Source: Avena insularis
Taxonomy: Eukaryota > Streptophyta > Magnoliopsida > Poales > Poaceae
DNA length: 64,000 nt
Reading direction: 5' to 3'
NCBI GenBank assembly: GCA_023614405.1
Contig: CM042685.1
Coordinates: forward strand, 237,501,661-237,565,660
This document shows positions 1-10,946 of the stretch, one piece after another (the stretch's first letter is position 1; each line of letters starts with the position of its first letter). A program made the translations under genes and the position numbers. Below the pieces are notes generated by a model that saw only the letters and a list, made by a program, of their open reading frames with translations, had not been told where the DNA came from and did not search any database.

Positions 1-1084
1 GTCGAATATTTGTTACATTCGCATGTAAATATACACTAAAACATGTCTAGATATAGGAGATCTTCTATCTTTTTCTAAAATTTGTGTTTTTTTCCTAGGA
101 AGACCATAACACAGTTTGGGGTTTTCATCCGGGACGACAAGTTGGTATATGATCGAGGAGGATTCAATCTTGAGCTCTTGATCAATGACCCTATTACGCA
201 TTATGGGCCCCTTGAGCAAGTGTGGTCAATACAATTAGGCCACAATTGCTTCAAATGCCCACACAACAATGTCTTACCCCCCACTTTACGGTGCCAACTT
301 CTGCTTTCTATATAATAGAGAGGCCTTAGCCGGACCTTTTCGCCAGTACCCGGAGGACGAGCGCCGACGCCTGGGAGAGCGGGATGTTGAAGCCAAAGTT
401 GTAGTAGGAGCCATTGATGCATGTTTCCCAGGCGCAGGTGAGGAGGTCGTCCTCCGGGCTATTGATACATGTGCCAGACTACTCAACTTATGTAACTGTT
501 GACCTTGCCCCAATGTCTTTCTCTCGCGATGGTGACCATGGTGGCTCCTGCGTCGGCGTTCGCGCCCTCACTCGTCCTCCGTTGTTACCTCGGTTAGGCC
601 AGCCCTCTCCCTGCCGTGAGTCGGCCCTCACCCCTGCTGATCCCTGCCCTACGCCGAGGTGGTGGTGGATGGTGCCGAGTTAGGGTCAAGCGTAGAGGGT
701 CGACACACGCGAATCTGCTGGCGGGTGCCGTCGCCGGTGAGGTGTTCGGGATCGCCACCGAGAAGGAGGATTGGCAAGTGCGCGCGACAGAGAAATTCGA
801 ACCAAACTCATACCCCACCTGGCAGTGACTCGTCGTGCATCACTCGCGGATGTGTGACACTTAGAGAGATCCATGGTGGGATTTTAGCGAGGAAGGCGGA
901 TCTGAGGAGTACGCCACCGCCACCTATAGGGAGAGATGGTGTCCTGCTCCGGAGTAAACCGAGTTCGCCCCAGTCTCGCCAATTTAGGGTTTTGCCTGTG
1001 GGAATTTGGTCTGGATCAGGAAGGATTTGTTCCTGGCGAAGACATTTCACGCCGGAGGATTGTCACCCTGTTGGTGGTAATTGA
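1..1084. other. Unassigned leading segment
   Basis: No gene is recognised here. Short reading frames exist on the plus strand (for example 82-315 and 269-502) but none shows a domain I know. From about 500 the sequence is GC-rich and may be the leader of the zinc-knuckle relic that follows. That link is inferred from adjacency only. Confidence 0.3.
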
Positions 1085-1904
1085 TTGCCAATTCCGAAGC
1101 AGTTTATCTTCTCGAGAGATTGGTGGGAGGCAAAATGTGGGAAGGCGTCCTTTGCAAACGTCGTGAAGATAGCAGGTGGTTGCCATGGAGGGGGTAGGTA
1201 CGGTGGCGGTCGTGGACGCTACAGCAACAGTGGATGTGCTCCCCTGGTGACTGCTCCCTTGCGCCCCTGCTTCGTATGGGGAATAAGGATGCTTTGGGAA
1301 CTCTGATTAGCGATAGCCTGTGCCCGGGAACTTTGCCCAAGGTATGCTCCCTCAAAATCAGCAGATGTTCCCTATGATGCCACCTGAGATGTACAACTTT
1401 CTACTGGGGCAGTGGCCACAGTTCTTCCTGCAACATGCTATGTTGCAGAATCAGATGATGAACCTGTCTGGCCCGATTCAGTTTGAGGTTGCTCAGCAGG
1501 GCGCCTCTACTAGCCAGACGAGCAGTGTAGGGGTCCAGGGAGCCATCCCAGCAGCCAGTGCAGTCCAAGAATAAGAAGAAGATGCAGAACAATGGTAGTA
1601 CTAGAGATGGTCATGATGGATGTAATAATCTGCAGCAGCCCAACGCTGGTGCTGGTTGTGGTGGTGCTATAGCAGGGGTTGGCTCTGGGTTTGATCCAAA
1701 ATACAGAAGCTTGATTTGCTTTAATTGTGGGGGGCCAGGATATTATGTGGTATATGTCCAAGGCAGAAGCTGTGTTTCATGTGTGGTAGGGCAGGGCACC
1801 ACATGGACTCATGCTCAGAGTGGTACAAGGTGCTTCCATGGCTCAATATTTGGGGAGTGCCAATCCTAGCCTTGGTTTCATCTGTGTTGATGTTGAAGGA
1901 CCAA
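1085..1904 (+). pseudogene. Broken CCHC zinc-knuckle ORF (retroelement ORF1-like)
   Basis: A Gly/Arg-rich stretch (about 1180-1240) is followed by a Met/Gln/Pro-rich stretch (from 1320) and then two zinc knuckles. In the first, CFNCGGPGYY (about 1717-1746), the expected His is Tyr. The second, CFMCGRAGHHMDSC (about 1770-1812), is intact but in another frame. A further shift leads into MAQYLGSANPSLGF (about 1838-1880). Grass proteins of this kind pair a DUF4283-type domain with CCHC knuckles and resemble LINE ORF1 nucleic-acid chaperones; that assignment is from memory. At least two frameshifts are needed, and the reading is cut at 1904 by an LTR beginning TGATATGTCC. I consider it a dead transposon-derived fragment, not a host gene. 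Confidence 0.5.
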
Positions 1905-2570
1905 TGATATGTCCAAAACGTATCTACTTTTCCGAACACTTTTGCTATTGTTCTCCTCTAAACTTGTGTGATTTGGATACAACTAACACGGACTGACGCT
2001 GTTTTCAACAGAATTACCTTGGTGTCTAGTTTTTGTGCAGAAAATTAACTATCAGGAAAAATCCCGAAAAATGTGCCAAAAATCCTATTTCATCAGAAGA
2101 CTCACGAAGCCAGAATACGAGACGGAGTGGGCCTCCCAGGGGCCCACACCCCCTGCCGCGCGGGCCAGGCCAGGCCGCGCCTAGAGGGTGTGTGGCCGCC
2201 CCAGGCACCCCCTCGTCCTCCCTCTTCGACTATAAGTTGCATTCTGACCTAAAAACTCAGGGGGGTTTGACGTTTTTCCAGAAAGAGTTCCGATGCGTCG
2301 CCACCACCAGAAACCGCGATTCGGAACCAGAAACTCCGTTTTGGCACCCTGCCGGGACGGGGAATTTGGAGAGGATCATTGCCATCATCATCACCGACGC
2401 CTCTCCATCAACCATCCATGTTTCCCTCATCCATGAGTGAGTAATCCCCTGCTATAGGCTATGGGGATGGTAGGGATTGGATGAGTTCTATCATGTAATC
2501 GAATAATATTGTTAGGGCATGGTGTCTAGTATCTCTATTAGTGCTATTTGACTTTGTTGCAACTTGTCCC
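1905..2570 (+). mobile_element. Gypsy LTR fragment
   Basis: The sequence starts TGATATGTCC and carries a GC-rich block with GGGCCCAC motifs (2110-2220). A TATA-like CTATAAG (about 2230) precedes a leader-like region with CCATGAGTGAGTAATCC (about 2430). This layout is typical of Pooideae Gypsy LTRs. It inserts directly into the zinc-knuckle relic. The right end is lost: near 2570 it gives way to a C/T-rich segment belonging to the CACTA end, so no target duplication can be confirmed. Confidence 0.55.
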
Positions 2571-3059
2571 ACCTCCGTCCTCCCTCCTCCACCACCTCGG
2601 TGAGCTCCTCCTCTGGTGACCTCCTCCGACGATGACCTCCTCCTCTCCTCCACCGGCAACCTCCACCTCCTCCTCCGCCGAGCCCCTCCTCCACCAGCGG
2701 CCTCCTCCTCTCCTCCACCGACGACCTCCTCCTCCTTCTCCTCCTACGGCCACCATCGGCCTCCTTTTCCTCCTCCGGTGACCCCCACCTTCGGTGATCT
2801 CCACCTCTGGCTAGATCTGGCCGTTTTTTTTTGAATTTTGAAAAAAACATCAGTGGCGCATATTCTATGCGCCACAGAAGTTTAAGATCTGGTTGGGAAT
2901 TTTGTGGCGCATATTGCCAATATGCGCCACATAAGTTTTTGGCGGATTTCAATATGCGCCACAGAACTACACTTTAGTGGTGAGATAACTGTGGCGTATC
3001 TCATATGCGCCACAGAAGTCCCAAAATGATGCACCACTGATAGGCATTTTCCTAGTAGT
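2571..3059. mobile_element. Truncated CACTA (En/Spm) transposon end
   Basis: The right edge reads CTAGTAGTG; on the minus strand the element begins CACTACTAGGAAAATGCC, the diagnostic CACTA terminus. Inside lie repeated palindromic GTGGCGCATAT / ATATGCGCCAC units (2853-3020), the expected subterminal transposase-binding repeats. A C/T-rich body (2571-2820) fills the rest. The left CACTA terminus is absent, so this is a deletion relic. The next three bases, ACT, could be one copy of the 3-bp target duplication. No transposase coding remains. Confidence 0.7.
2853..3020. repeat. CACTA subterminal palindromic repeats
   Basis: At least four inverted pairs built on TGGCGCATAT/ATATGCGCCA occur in about 170 bp (near 2853-2875, 2910-2932, 2952-2965 and 2990-3015). 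Arrays like this next to CACTA termini are where the family's DNA-binding protein docks. Confidence 0.65.
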
Positions 3060-4433
3060 GACTCCTATTTATCGAAAGTACTATGATACACCCCCTATAC
3101 TTGTGGGTCATCAATATACTCAAGTTTGATTCTTGCAAAGTTCTAAGCTTGGGGAGGTTATTTCTGCATATGTAGAGTCTCGTGCAATGTTCATATTCGA
3201 TGAAGGTTTAATGCAATCATGTATCCCGCTGTTTTTGAATGCTTGCTTAAATGTGTCTAGTTTTGTATTTATATGGGGATACACTTGCTCATGATAAGCA
3301 CCATAGGAGTTGACGTAGAGCTTGTATGCATCTTGCCAAATTGTTTATCAAGCTTGTGACAATATTTTTGATCCTCTAGAAAACATTGCCACAATCTCTA
3401 CACTTGGAAAGAATGAATATTTGATCAAGATCTTTTGAAATTTGTTGGTTTTCACCTAATAGATTTGTCTTAAATAAATAGTTATGCTCAACCCCATAAT
3501 GTCAAAACGGTATACTTGATAGTTTGCTTACAGAAGGAGTTGTCAATTGGAAATGATATTTCAAAGTTTTGAGTTATATGCCAAATAAGGTGTTGGTTAA
3601 TTGTCTTAAGAGTTTAGCCTTAAAAATACTCAACACCATAGATGCGATGATCGACTTGATAGTACTATTTGAAAGGATTTGTTTGAAGAAACTAATGTTT
3701 AGTGGTAATTGAGATGCATGCCAAATCTTGACCTGTTGATTAAAGTATGATATTGCTTTATGTGTGTATGCTCCACTGTCACACAACATGGGATGCTAAC
3801 AACTTCGCTGACCTTTGAACAATCCAAAAAGAGGAAACTCTTGGAATTTGGCTATGAGTTGTCCAACATATGTAGCAGAAATGCTAGATTTGGGTATGCA
3901 TTGGTCTTCTCATGGGCCTGGGTTCAAAGCAAAAGAGGGAATACTCCTCTGGTCGTTATGAGAAATCATTATATCAAAAAGGAAAACCTTGGTAATGGTC
4001 ACGAGTATCCATTCTTAGCATGTACATTCTGATTAAACACACTAAGTTTTGGCATGATCTCATTACTAATGAACTAAAGTTTTAGAAAGACAAAGAATAG
4101 AAAAGGAGTGTTTGATAGTCATGATTCATTGATATGGATGACAAAATGAGACACTCTAATGCTATGCTTCTTTTAACATGTTCTGGCATTTCCTTTTGGC
4201 ATAAATCTCGTTACTAAGATATAAACTTTCTGAAAGCTCCATAACTGATGTTTGCACTTGAGAGCCTTAACTAGATAACATGATTGGGTAGGATCGATAA
4301 ATTTTATTCATATTTATGGTTGACATCTATTTATGACTAAGTTTTGCCTCATAAAAATAATTATATGAAAAGTTATACAAAAAGTGCAATAAGAGGATCA
4401 CAAGTTAGATTCACTGTTGACATGGAGCATATA
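3060..4433 (+). mobile_element. Gypsy LTR tail and 3' non-coding region, left part
   Basis: The first ~55 bases (3060-3112) match in sense the Athila-type LTR end seen antisense at 31799-31860 (shared CTATTTATCGAAAGTACTA and TGTGGGTCATCA). Then comes AT-rich sequence without a long ORF, including AAGCTTGGGGAGG at 3147. It resembles the untranslated 3' region of Pooideae Gypsy elements and resumes after the hAT element at 8013, ending at a polypurine tract (8201-8214). No protein domain was found. The last 8 bases (4426-4433) are the hAT target duplication. Confidence 0.45.
4426..4433. repeat. hAT target-site duplication, left copy
   Basis: AGCATATA lies immediately left of the element's CAGGGGC terminus and matches 8013-8020 exactly. 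Eight bases is the duplication size of hAT transposons. Confidence 0.9.
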
Positions 4434-7400
4434 CAGGGGCAGAGCCAGGCCTAGGGAAACCTGGGCCATGGCCCGGGGAAACCTAGGCCATGTCCCAGGG
4501 CGCAGTGCAAAATCCTTGTTACGATCAGCAAAAATTTTTTTGGGCCCGGGACGCAGCCCAAGCCTGGCCCATGTGCCCTTTCTCCTAGGACGCACGACCC
4601 CCTGTCGTTGCTCCTGGCTCCCGTGTCCCCTGCATGTCCCTACTCCCGTTCGTTTGGTGTCGCCGCCAGAAGCCAGCTAGGGCAGCCGGGCAGGAGCCAC
4701 GCCGGCGGCGACCCCCGCTCACCAGACCGTCCCCCCAGTCCACTGCGTCCCCCGACCCCAACTGTCCCTGCCAGGCGCCTCCCGCTGCCTGTCTCCCCGC
4801 GCCCCGGCTCCCCGCCTATCCATATTCCTTCCCCGCACGGCCGTACCCCGGCTCCCCTGTCCGCCTCACGGTGTAGCACGGGCGCCAATCCTAGCTCAAA
4901 TACTGCTTGCCGCCAATCCAGCTCAACTCAATACATACCGCTTGCCGACGAGGGATGACTGGTAGTCTGGTTGTGCTAGGCTAGGTAATTTTAGTATTGC
5001 TCCAATTTGGAATTTGCAATTCATCTAGCTAATTGAATTGGGTACAGCTAATTGAATTTGACATATTTGGATAGTTGGATTTGTTTGTATTAATTCATTT
5101 AATGTTGCAGGAACCACAGATCATCCCCAAGATGAAGAGATTTTATCCATCCATCTCGAAACCGAACCAATCAACAAATGTGAATCCTCAAAACGAAGAA
5201 ACTTCTCAAGCGGAAGAAACTACCGAAAATGAATCAAATCCCCAAAATACAGGACCTTCATCATCATCGGTCTCAAGTGAAGCAAGTGATAATCTTTTGT
5301 ATCGTGTTGCTAATGCTAATACTCGAGTGGGACTTGGTATGGATATTATTGTTTTAGATCTCGGTCTTAGGACACCTATTGAGAACTTGGATCCAAACAT
5401 TCAAGATGTTGTTAGAAGGGGGTATATTAATTTAGGTCCATGCCAACCTTTTGGTCACAAATATAAGAGTTCGCCTTTTAGAAGTTTTCATGATAGTTGG
5501 TTCAAAAATCATGGCGATTGGTTGGAGTATAGTGTTGCTAAACATGCTGCATTTTGTTTCTATTGCTTTCTTTTTAATCAATCTAAAGCACATAACTTTG
5601 GCATTAAATCTTTCACAAAGAAGGGTTTTAATAATTGGAAAGATGGACCTAGTGTTCTTAATGAACATGTTGGTGGACCTGATAGTGCTCACAACAAATC
5701 TAGACAATGTTATGTGGCTTACAAGAATCAAAGGAAATCGCTGACACATGTTATGGAGCGTGGCACCATAAAGGACCAACAACAATACAAAGCTCGTCTT
5801 ATCATTATTTTAGGTGTTATCAAATTTCTTTTTTTGCAAGCACTTGCTTTTCATGGTCATGATGAGACTTCGAGCTCAAAGAAAAAGGGGAACTTTTTGG
5901 AGATGATGAGTTGGTATAAGAAAAAAGATCCAAATGCTAGGGCTTTGCTTGATAGTGCCGGTGGGAACCATTTGATGATCTCTCATGGGATACAATTGGA
6001 CTTGTGCAGAAGAGACCATTAAATCCATTATCGCCGATATTGGAGATAGGAAATTTTCTTTACTTGTTGATGAGTCTAGAGATGTGTCTATAAAGGAGCA
6101 AATGGCTATGGTTTTGAGGTTAGTAGCTTTTTTATTGTTTTATTATCTACAATTTGACATGTTACTTACTTGTTTATTTACTTATGATTCTTTGTCTTAT
6201 GTAGGTATGTTGAAAAATGAGGGTATGTGATTGAGAGATTTATTGGGATTAAGCATGTTCCTGACACAAGAGCAACTTCGGTAAAGCAAGATATTGATGG
6301 TATGTTTCTTCCATGGCCTATCTATGTTTAGGCTCAGAGGACAAGGGTATGATGGAGCTTCCAATATTAGAGGGCAATTTCGTGGCTTGCAAAGGTTAAT
6401 ATTGGATGAAAATCCATATGCATTTTACATTCATTGCTTTGCCCATCAGTTGCAGTTAGTGGTTGTTGCTGTTTCCAAGTGTTGTTCCTCCATATTGGAT
6501 TTCTTTAACACTGTCACTTTGATTGTCAATATTGTTAATGCTTCTTGTAAAAGACATGATGAAGTAGCAAAACATCAACATGACACTATGGTTAGCCAAT
6601 TGGAGTCCGGGGAAATGTTTTTAGGAAGAGGAAAAAACCAAGCAACAAATCTTGTAAAACCTGGGGATACAAGGTGGGGCACACACCACAAAACTTTGTG
6701 TAGATTCATTATGATGTGGAAATCTATTCTCCATGTATTAGAGAATGTTCATTATGATGGAGAAAATCTTACACAAATAACCACATCAGGTGGCTTGATT
6801 TCTCAAATGGAGAGCTTTGAATTTGTTCTCTTATTGCATCTTATGATCAGACTATTGGGCAAAACTAATGAGTTGTCACATTGTTTGCAAAGTAAAAGTC
6901 AAAATATTGTCCGTGCTGTGAGTTCGATTGGCGTAACACTGGACAAGCTTCAAGGTATCAGAGATAATGGTTGGGATGAACTCATGAAAGAGACAAATGA
7001 CTTCTGTATCAAATATAACATTCTGGTGCCAAACATGGATGATACAATACCCGCTCGAGGCCGCTCAAGGGGTCATGGATGTACAATGGTAACTTACTAT
7101 CACCGTTTTAGATATGAAATATTCAATGTTGTGCATGACCAAGTGCTTGTTGAGTTGAATAACCTCTTTGCTGAAAAATCAACTCAATTGTTGAGGTGCA
7201 TTGCTTGTCTTGATCCAAAGAATTCATTTGCTAATTTTGATGAGGACAAACTTGTTGAACTCGCTGAGATGTATGCTGATGACTTCTCCATGTATGAGAT
7301 TTCTTTTGTCCTTAGAAACCAACTTGAGACATTCATTGCTGATGTGAGAGGTGATTCAGATTTTGTGAGTTGTCATGACCTTGGTAATCTTGTTGTAAAG

Positions 7401-8012
7401 ATGGTTCAGACTGATAGACACTTGGTTTTTTCCTTTGGTTTATCGCCTCATTGAGTTGGCATTGATTTTACCGATTGCAACGGCATCAGTGGAGAGAGCT
7501 TTATCAACTATGAATATTATCAAGACCGAGTTAAGGAATAAAATGGGTGATGATTGGATGAATTATCGCACGATTTTCTATATTGAGCAAGATGTATTCC
7601 ACTCTATTAGTGATGATGATATTGTATATCGTTTTCAAGCATATTGTTCACGTAGAGTAGTTTTACCTCTTCGTTTTGGTACGTTCTCATATTCATATCA
7701 ATGAATGACCATTTCATTTTATATTTATGCCTTTTCTTATGAAATATTTTTGTTTTTTGAAGGTACTGACTCTTCTACTACTGATGAGGTTATGGGAGGC
7801 TCAGATGAACCAATCCAGTGATTTGGTACTCTTTTGTATTTCATACTACTATTTCTAGTTTGTACTCATCAAATCGTATGGCGAATTTTAAAATATATGC
7901 TATGTTTGCTATCGTACCAAAATTTTTGTGTTATTACAAGAAAAAAATTACTAGTTTTTTGTACATTTTAGTTTTTGGCGCGGGGCTTGCTCCATTTCTG
8001 GCTCCGCCACTG
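4434..8012 (+). mobile_element. hAT-superfamily DNA transposon, 3,579 bp
   Basis: The termini are CAGGGGCAGAGCCAG on the left and, read inward on the minus strand, CAGTGGCGGAGCCAG on the right: 13 of 15 bases agree. Perfect 8-bp duplications AGCATATA flank it. The interior has a GC-rich, probably non-coding 5' region (4570-4880) and a transposase gene on the plus strand (5132-7821) with a TTF-type zinc finger and hAT dimerisation region. It is inserted in Gypsy 3' sequence that continues on both sides. The transposase is broken, so the copy is not autonomous now. Confidence 0.92.
5132..7821 (+). pseudogene. hAT transposase with TTF-type zinc finger (zinc finger MYM-type 1-like), decayed
   Basis: The start chosen is ATG 5132 (MKRFYPS), just after a probable acceptor TTGCAG at 5110. 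The N-terminal third has a TTF-type zinc finger (about 5440-5580, with HAAFCFYCFLF). The RNase-H-like region follows (SLLVDES about 6060; LRGQGYDGASN about 6330; HCFAHQLQL about 6435; GDTRWGTH about 6664). The C-terminal hAT dimerisation block has LALILPIATASVERALS (about 7455-7505). Likely introns are 6119-6204 (GT-AG) and 7679-7762 (GT-AG); the last exon ends at TGA 7819-7821. Breaks: a frame change near 5985-6022, an in-frame TGA about 6217, a frame change near 6300-6335 and another near 7435. In the family this enzyme cuts the TIRs and inserts the element. This copy cannot make a full-length protein. Confidence 0.88.
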
Positions 8013-8020
8013 AGCATATA
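8013..8020. repeat. hAT target-site duplication, right copy
   Basis: AGCATATA directly follows the terminal GCTCCGCCACTG and is identical to 4426-4433. Confidence 0.9.
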
Positions 8021-8214
8021 AGTTTAGATGAATCTTTGGTGGTCTTTATTACTGAGCTTGTATTGCCTTGTATGAGTACATGTTTACTCTCTTTGAGCTT
8101 GCAAGAAAAATAAGGATGCAAGGCATACTGGTTTTCAATGGCAAGCAAAATTCCCCTCATATTATTTATTGACATTTACTGCTCGGGACGAGCAGAGTCT
8201 AAGCTTGGGGAGGT
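8021..8214 (+). mobile_element. Gypsy 3' region (right part) with polypurine tract
   Basis: This continues the region interrupted by the hAT element. It contains GCTCGGGACGAGCAGAG (8181-8197) followed by AAGCTTGGGGAGGT (8201-8214), a typical polypurine tract immediately before an LTR starting TGATGAGTG at 8215. The polypurine tract primes plus-strand DNA synthesis during reverse transcription. Confidence 0.6.
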
Positions 8215-9540
8215 TGATGAGTGTAATTTATATACACTTTTATAGAAGTATTTTATGCATATCAACCATCCATCTCATGCTTTATCTAGCTGCAGTTATG
8301 CCAAATATGCATGGTTTATATTTTCATTCATTTTCATATGAGCTTTGCACATTTAGTAGTTTAGGTAGAATTTTATACCTCTTCCTTTTCTTTGACATGT
8401 GCGTAGATTTTTATGATGATTATGGATAAAACAAAGGCAAAAGGCACAAAGTGAGCATAGTATGGAAGAGCCGCAGGGACCAGACTTAGCCATTTGTGAT
8501 GTTGGAAAAAGTGAATTTTTCCAACTTCTCAAAATAAAGATCCAAGACAACTGGGTTGTAGCCCTCGTTGATACGAATCGAACGAGTCTAAAAACAACCA
8601 AATCGGAGTCCGTATTAAGAAACAACGGCCAAAACACCGCGACACCCAAAAGTTTAACGACCAACTATATGGCCAGAGACATTTTCCCGCCCATATAATT
8701 TTGGCGTATAGTTGGAAAAAAAGTCAGAAACGACCGACCCTGGACTGCACCAGAACCTTCCCTAAGCCATATGATGGTATTGGGGGCGATCTAGGGCACT
8801 TCTAAGGTCTATATAAAGGTGGGAGGAGTCAATAAACAAGAGAGGAAGACCATAGCCCTTCAGGTGCGGAGCCCCTTCCGCTGCCGCCACCCATCCGATC
8901 TCCACGGCGGCGGAGCTCTGCCTCAACCACACCTCCGAGATCTAGATCTCCCTCAACACCATCACCATCAAGGAATCCAAGCAAGAAGAGGAGGAGAAGG
9001 AAGACATCACCACCACCACGCATCGATCTCCATCTCCACCATCATCTCCATCTCCCTCTCTCTTGTTTTTAGTAACTGTAAGATTGAACACGGTTGTGAC
9101 ATCATTATATATTTATATATGTTTTGTTGTTCATCCATGTGTGAGTGATTGATTCAATTCTAGGTTGAGGTATGATCTAGTATGCTAAGTTATAATTTAT
9201 TGCGATCTAAGATGAGTTTATGTGATCCTTTGGTCCGGAAGTGCCTTTTTGCCTTGCGGTGACGCACGAGAATCATGCATAGTGCACACACAATGACAAC
9301 CCGGTAATCAAATGGGGAACGTTTAGTTGTCTGAGGAATCTTTTATGGATCACACATATATTTGCCCATCTAGTACTAGTGAGACCGAAGCCTAGAAGCC
9401 CTCTCTCATTTCATTCAATCCTACAACTACAATCTTTTTAATTCAGTTTATATTCCTGTTTTCTTTTCGTCTTGGTTTATTTTGTTCTTGTTAAAAGTTC
9501 TTTGTTATTAGATACTTTAAACCTCTCTCAATTATCGATG
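8215..9540 (+). mobile_element. Gypsy 3' LTR (right end uncertain)
   Basis: It starts TGATGAGTG right after the polypurine tract. A TATA-like CTATATAAAGG (about 8810) is followed about 55 bp on by a CT- and CCACC-rich leader (8870-9060), as in U3-R-U5 organisation. The partner LTR and the terminal CA were not identified, so the right boundary at about 9540 is an estimate. No coding sequence is present. Confidence 0.5.
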
Positions 9541-9678
9541 TTCTAGTAACTTATAGAATAGACTATTTTCAAACCACGGTCTGGGTGCGAAACATGGATG
9601 CATTGACAATGTGGCTGCGGGGTCGTATTGTTTCCGTTTGCCGATCTCCCATCAGGACAAACTTTTAAATATTTACTG

Positions 9679-10209
9679 CTACAAGTACTGCAATAACCGT
9701 GTTGTTGATGCAAGAATCCAATCATCAACCTCCCCTGGCTGCAGGTCGCGGCGGATGGTGGTGGCGCGCCGCACGTTGTGCTCCCACTCGAGGAACTTGA
9801 TCCAGTACGCCTCAGAGTGGTACCCTCTCTCCCACCATTGGATCCGGGGGAGGTTGCTGATCCAGCGGCGGATCTCTTCCGCTAGCCCTCTGCCCGCCTT
9901 AGGCGGTGGCAGCACCGGGACACGGTCCCGATTGAAGTGCCAGCCGGTGGGAAGGGAGACATCCGTGTGCTGGATGCCGCGGCCCTCCCTCCACCGACGC
10001 TTGCACTCCCCGACGCGGTAGTACAACCGAGTGCGGCGGTCCCGTGGTGGCTGGTAGTCCCCCATGGGCTCGCTCCAAAACTCCTCTGGCCGCGGCGGAG
10101 GCGGCAAGGACGTGTCGCGGAGGAAGGCCGACAGCCGAGAGCGCTGGCTGCTAGAGCCAGACGCCTCGTGGTCGTTCTTACTCCTCTTTAGCCAAGGCGG
10201 TGTCTTCAT
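9679..10209 (-). CDS. Hypothetical protein, 176 residues
   Basis: An uninterrupted ORF starts ATG 10209-10207 (MKTPPWLKRSKND) and ends near 9679. The protein is basic and rich in Arg, Trp and Pro, with an N-terminal Ser-rich stretch (SGSSSQRSR), a Pro cluster (SLPPPPRPEEF) and a Trp/Arg-rich C-terminal half (GWHFNRDRVPVLPPP; EAYWIKFLEWEHNVRR). I see no signal peptide, membrane segment or catalytic motif. Upstream there is a plausible TATA box and a GCAGCAGCAGCC-type leader. I know no function. Related ORFs may be common and repeat-associated in Triticeae, so a transposon origin is possible. Confidence 0.45.
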   Translation of the reverse strand: MKTPPWLKRSKNDHEASGSSSQRSRLSAFLRDTSLPPPPRPEEFWSEPMGDYQPPRDRRTRLYYRVGECKRRWREGRGIQHTDVSLPTGWHFNRDRVPVLPPPKAGRGLAEEIRRWISNLPRIQWWERGYHSEAYWIKFLEWEHNVRRATTIRRDLQPGEVDDWILASTTRLLQYL

Positions 10210-10287
10210 CTTTGGTGGTGGCGGCGGCTGCTGCTGCTAGGGTTGCGATGGGGAGAGGTGAAGAGCGCGGCACCGATAGACGTAAGG

Positions 10288-10294
10288 TTAAATA
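10288..10294 (-). promoter_or_regulatory. Possible TATA box of the hypothetical gene
   Basis: TATTTAA on the minus strand lies about 80 bp upstream of the ATG at 10209. It is followed by a GC-rich leader ending in a CCGCCGCCACC-like context. Support is positional only. Confidence 0.35.
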
Positions 10295-10946
10295 GCCGCT
10301 TCGCCCGTGAACGCGCGAGCTTCCCGCTCCTTCGCCATCAATGCCGTCACGGGAACGCAGGCGGCATCTAGTGGGTCAGCGTGCCGTCTCGTCGCCATGA
10401 TGGCGTAGACGGCCACCAGTCAGCCTTTCGCGCGGTGTCTCTGAATCGCTGCCGCGGTTGCGATTGAGTCGGTGCCATTCCCCGCGTATGAATCAATACC
10501 GCGGGTCGCGGTGGCGGTGAGCGCCGGTCGCCCGATGGTCCAGCCAACGCAACCGTTGTCCGAATTAGATGCATGAACGAGTCGAGGCGTTTGTCCGAAT
10601 AGATCGGCCGCTGAGGCGTCGCGCACGCCCCGCATGTCTGCGTGAAAGAATTCAGACGCGCTCGAACGAGATGGATCGATCCGATGGAGATGCCATAATC
10701 TTAGGCGTCCAATATGCGAGCCACCCTGCGTGTTGATTAGTTGACCATTTTATTCGTCCTGCCCAACTGATGCGCAATCGATACAAACACAGGTTAATAT
10801 AACATCTGGCGGTGATTTATACAAGCTAAAAATATATCAAAACGATATAAAATACAAGGTGTTACTAGTGCTGTTGTGTGTCGACGGATTCTCGTCTCCT
10901 TGAAGGCATGTGCTCTACAGGTGCTGCACTACTGTACAGATGATCA
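10295..10946. other. Intergenic, includes putative 3' UTR of the bHLH gene
   Basis: No ORF is supported. 10800-10946 lies downstream of the bHLH stop codon on the minus strand and contains AT-rich sequence (TATATCAAAACGATATAAAA, about 10832-10852) suitable for polyadenylation. GC-rich 10300-10640 shows nothing recognisable. Confidence 0.4.

Noticed and set aside
2459..2952. Minus-strand Gly/Arg-rich ORFs
   Set aside because: They arise from C/T-rich repetitive sequence of the CACTA end, with low-complexity translation and no start or domain support.
4608..4958. Plus-strand Pro/Ser-rich ORF inside the hAT element
   Set aside because: GC-rich leader sequence; low complexity, no domain, and upstream of the transposase start.
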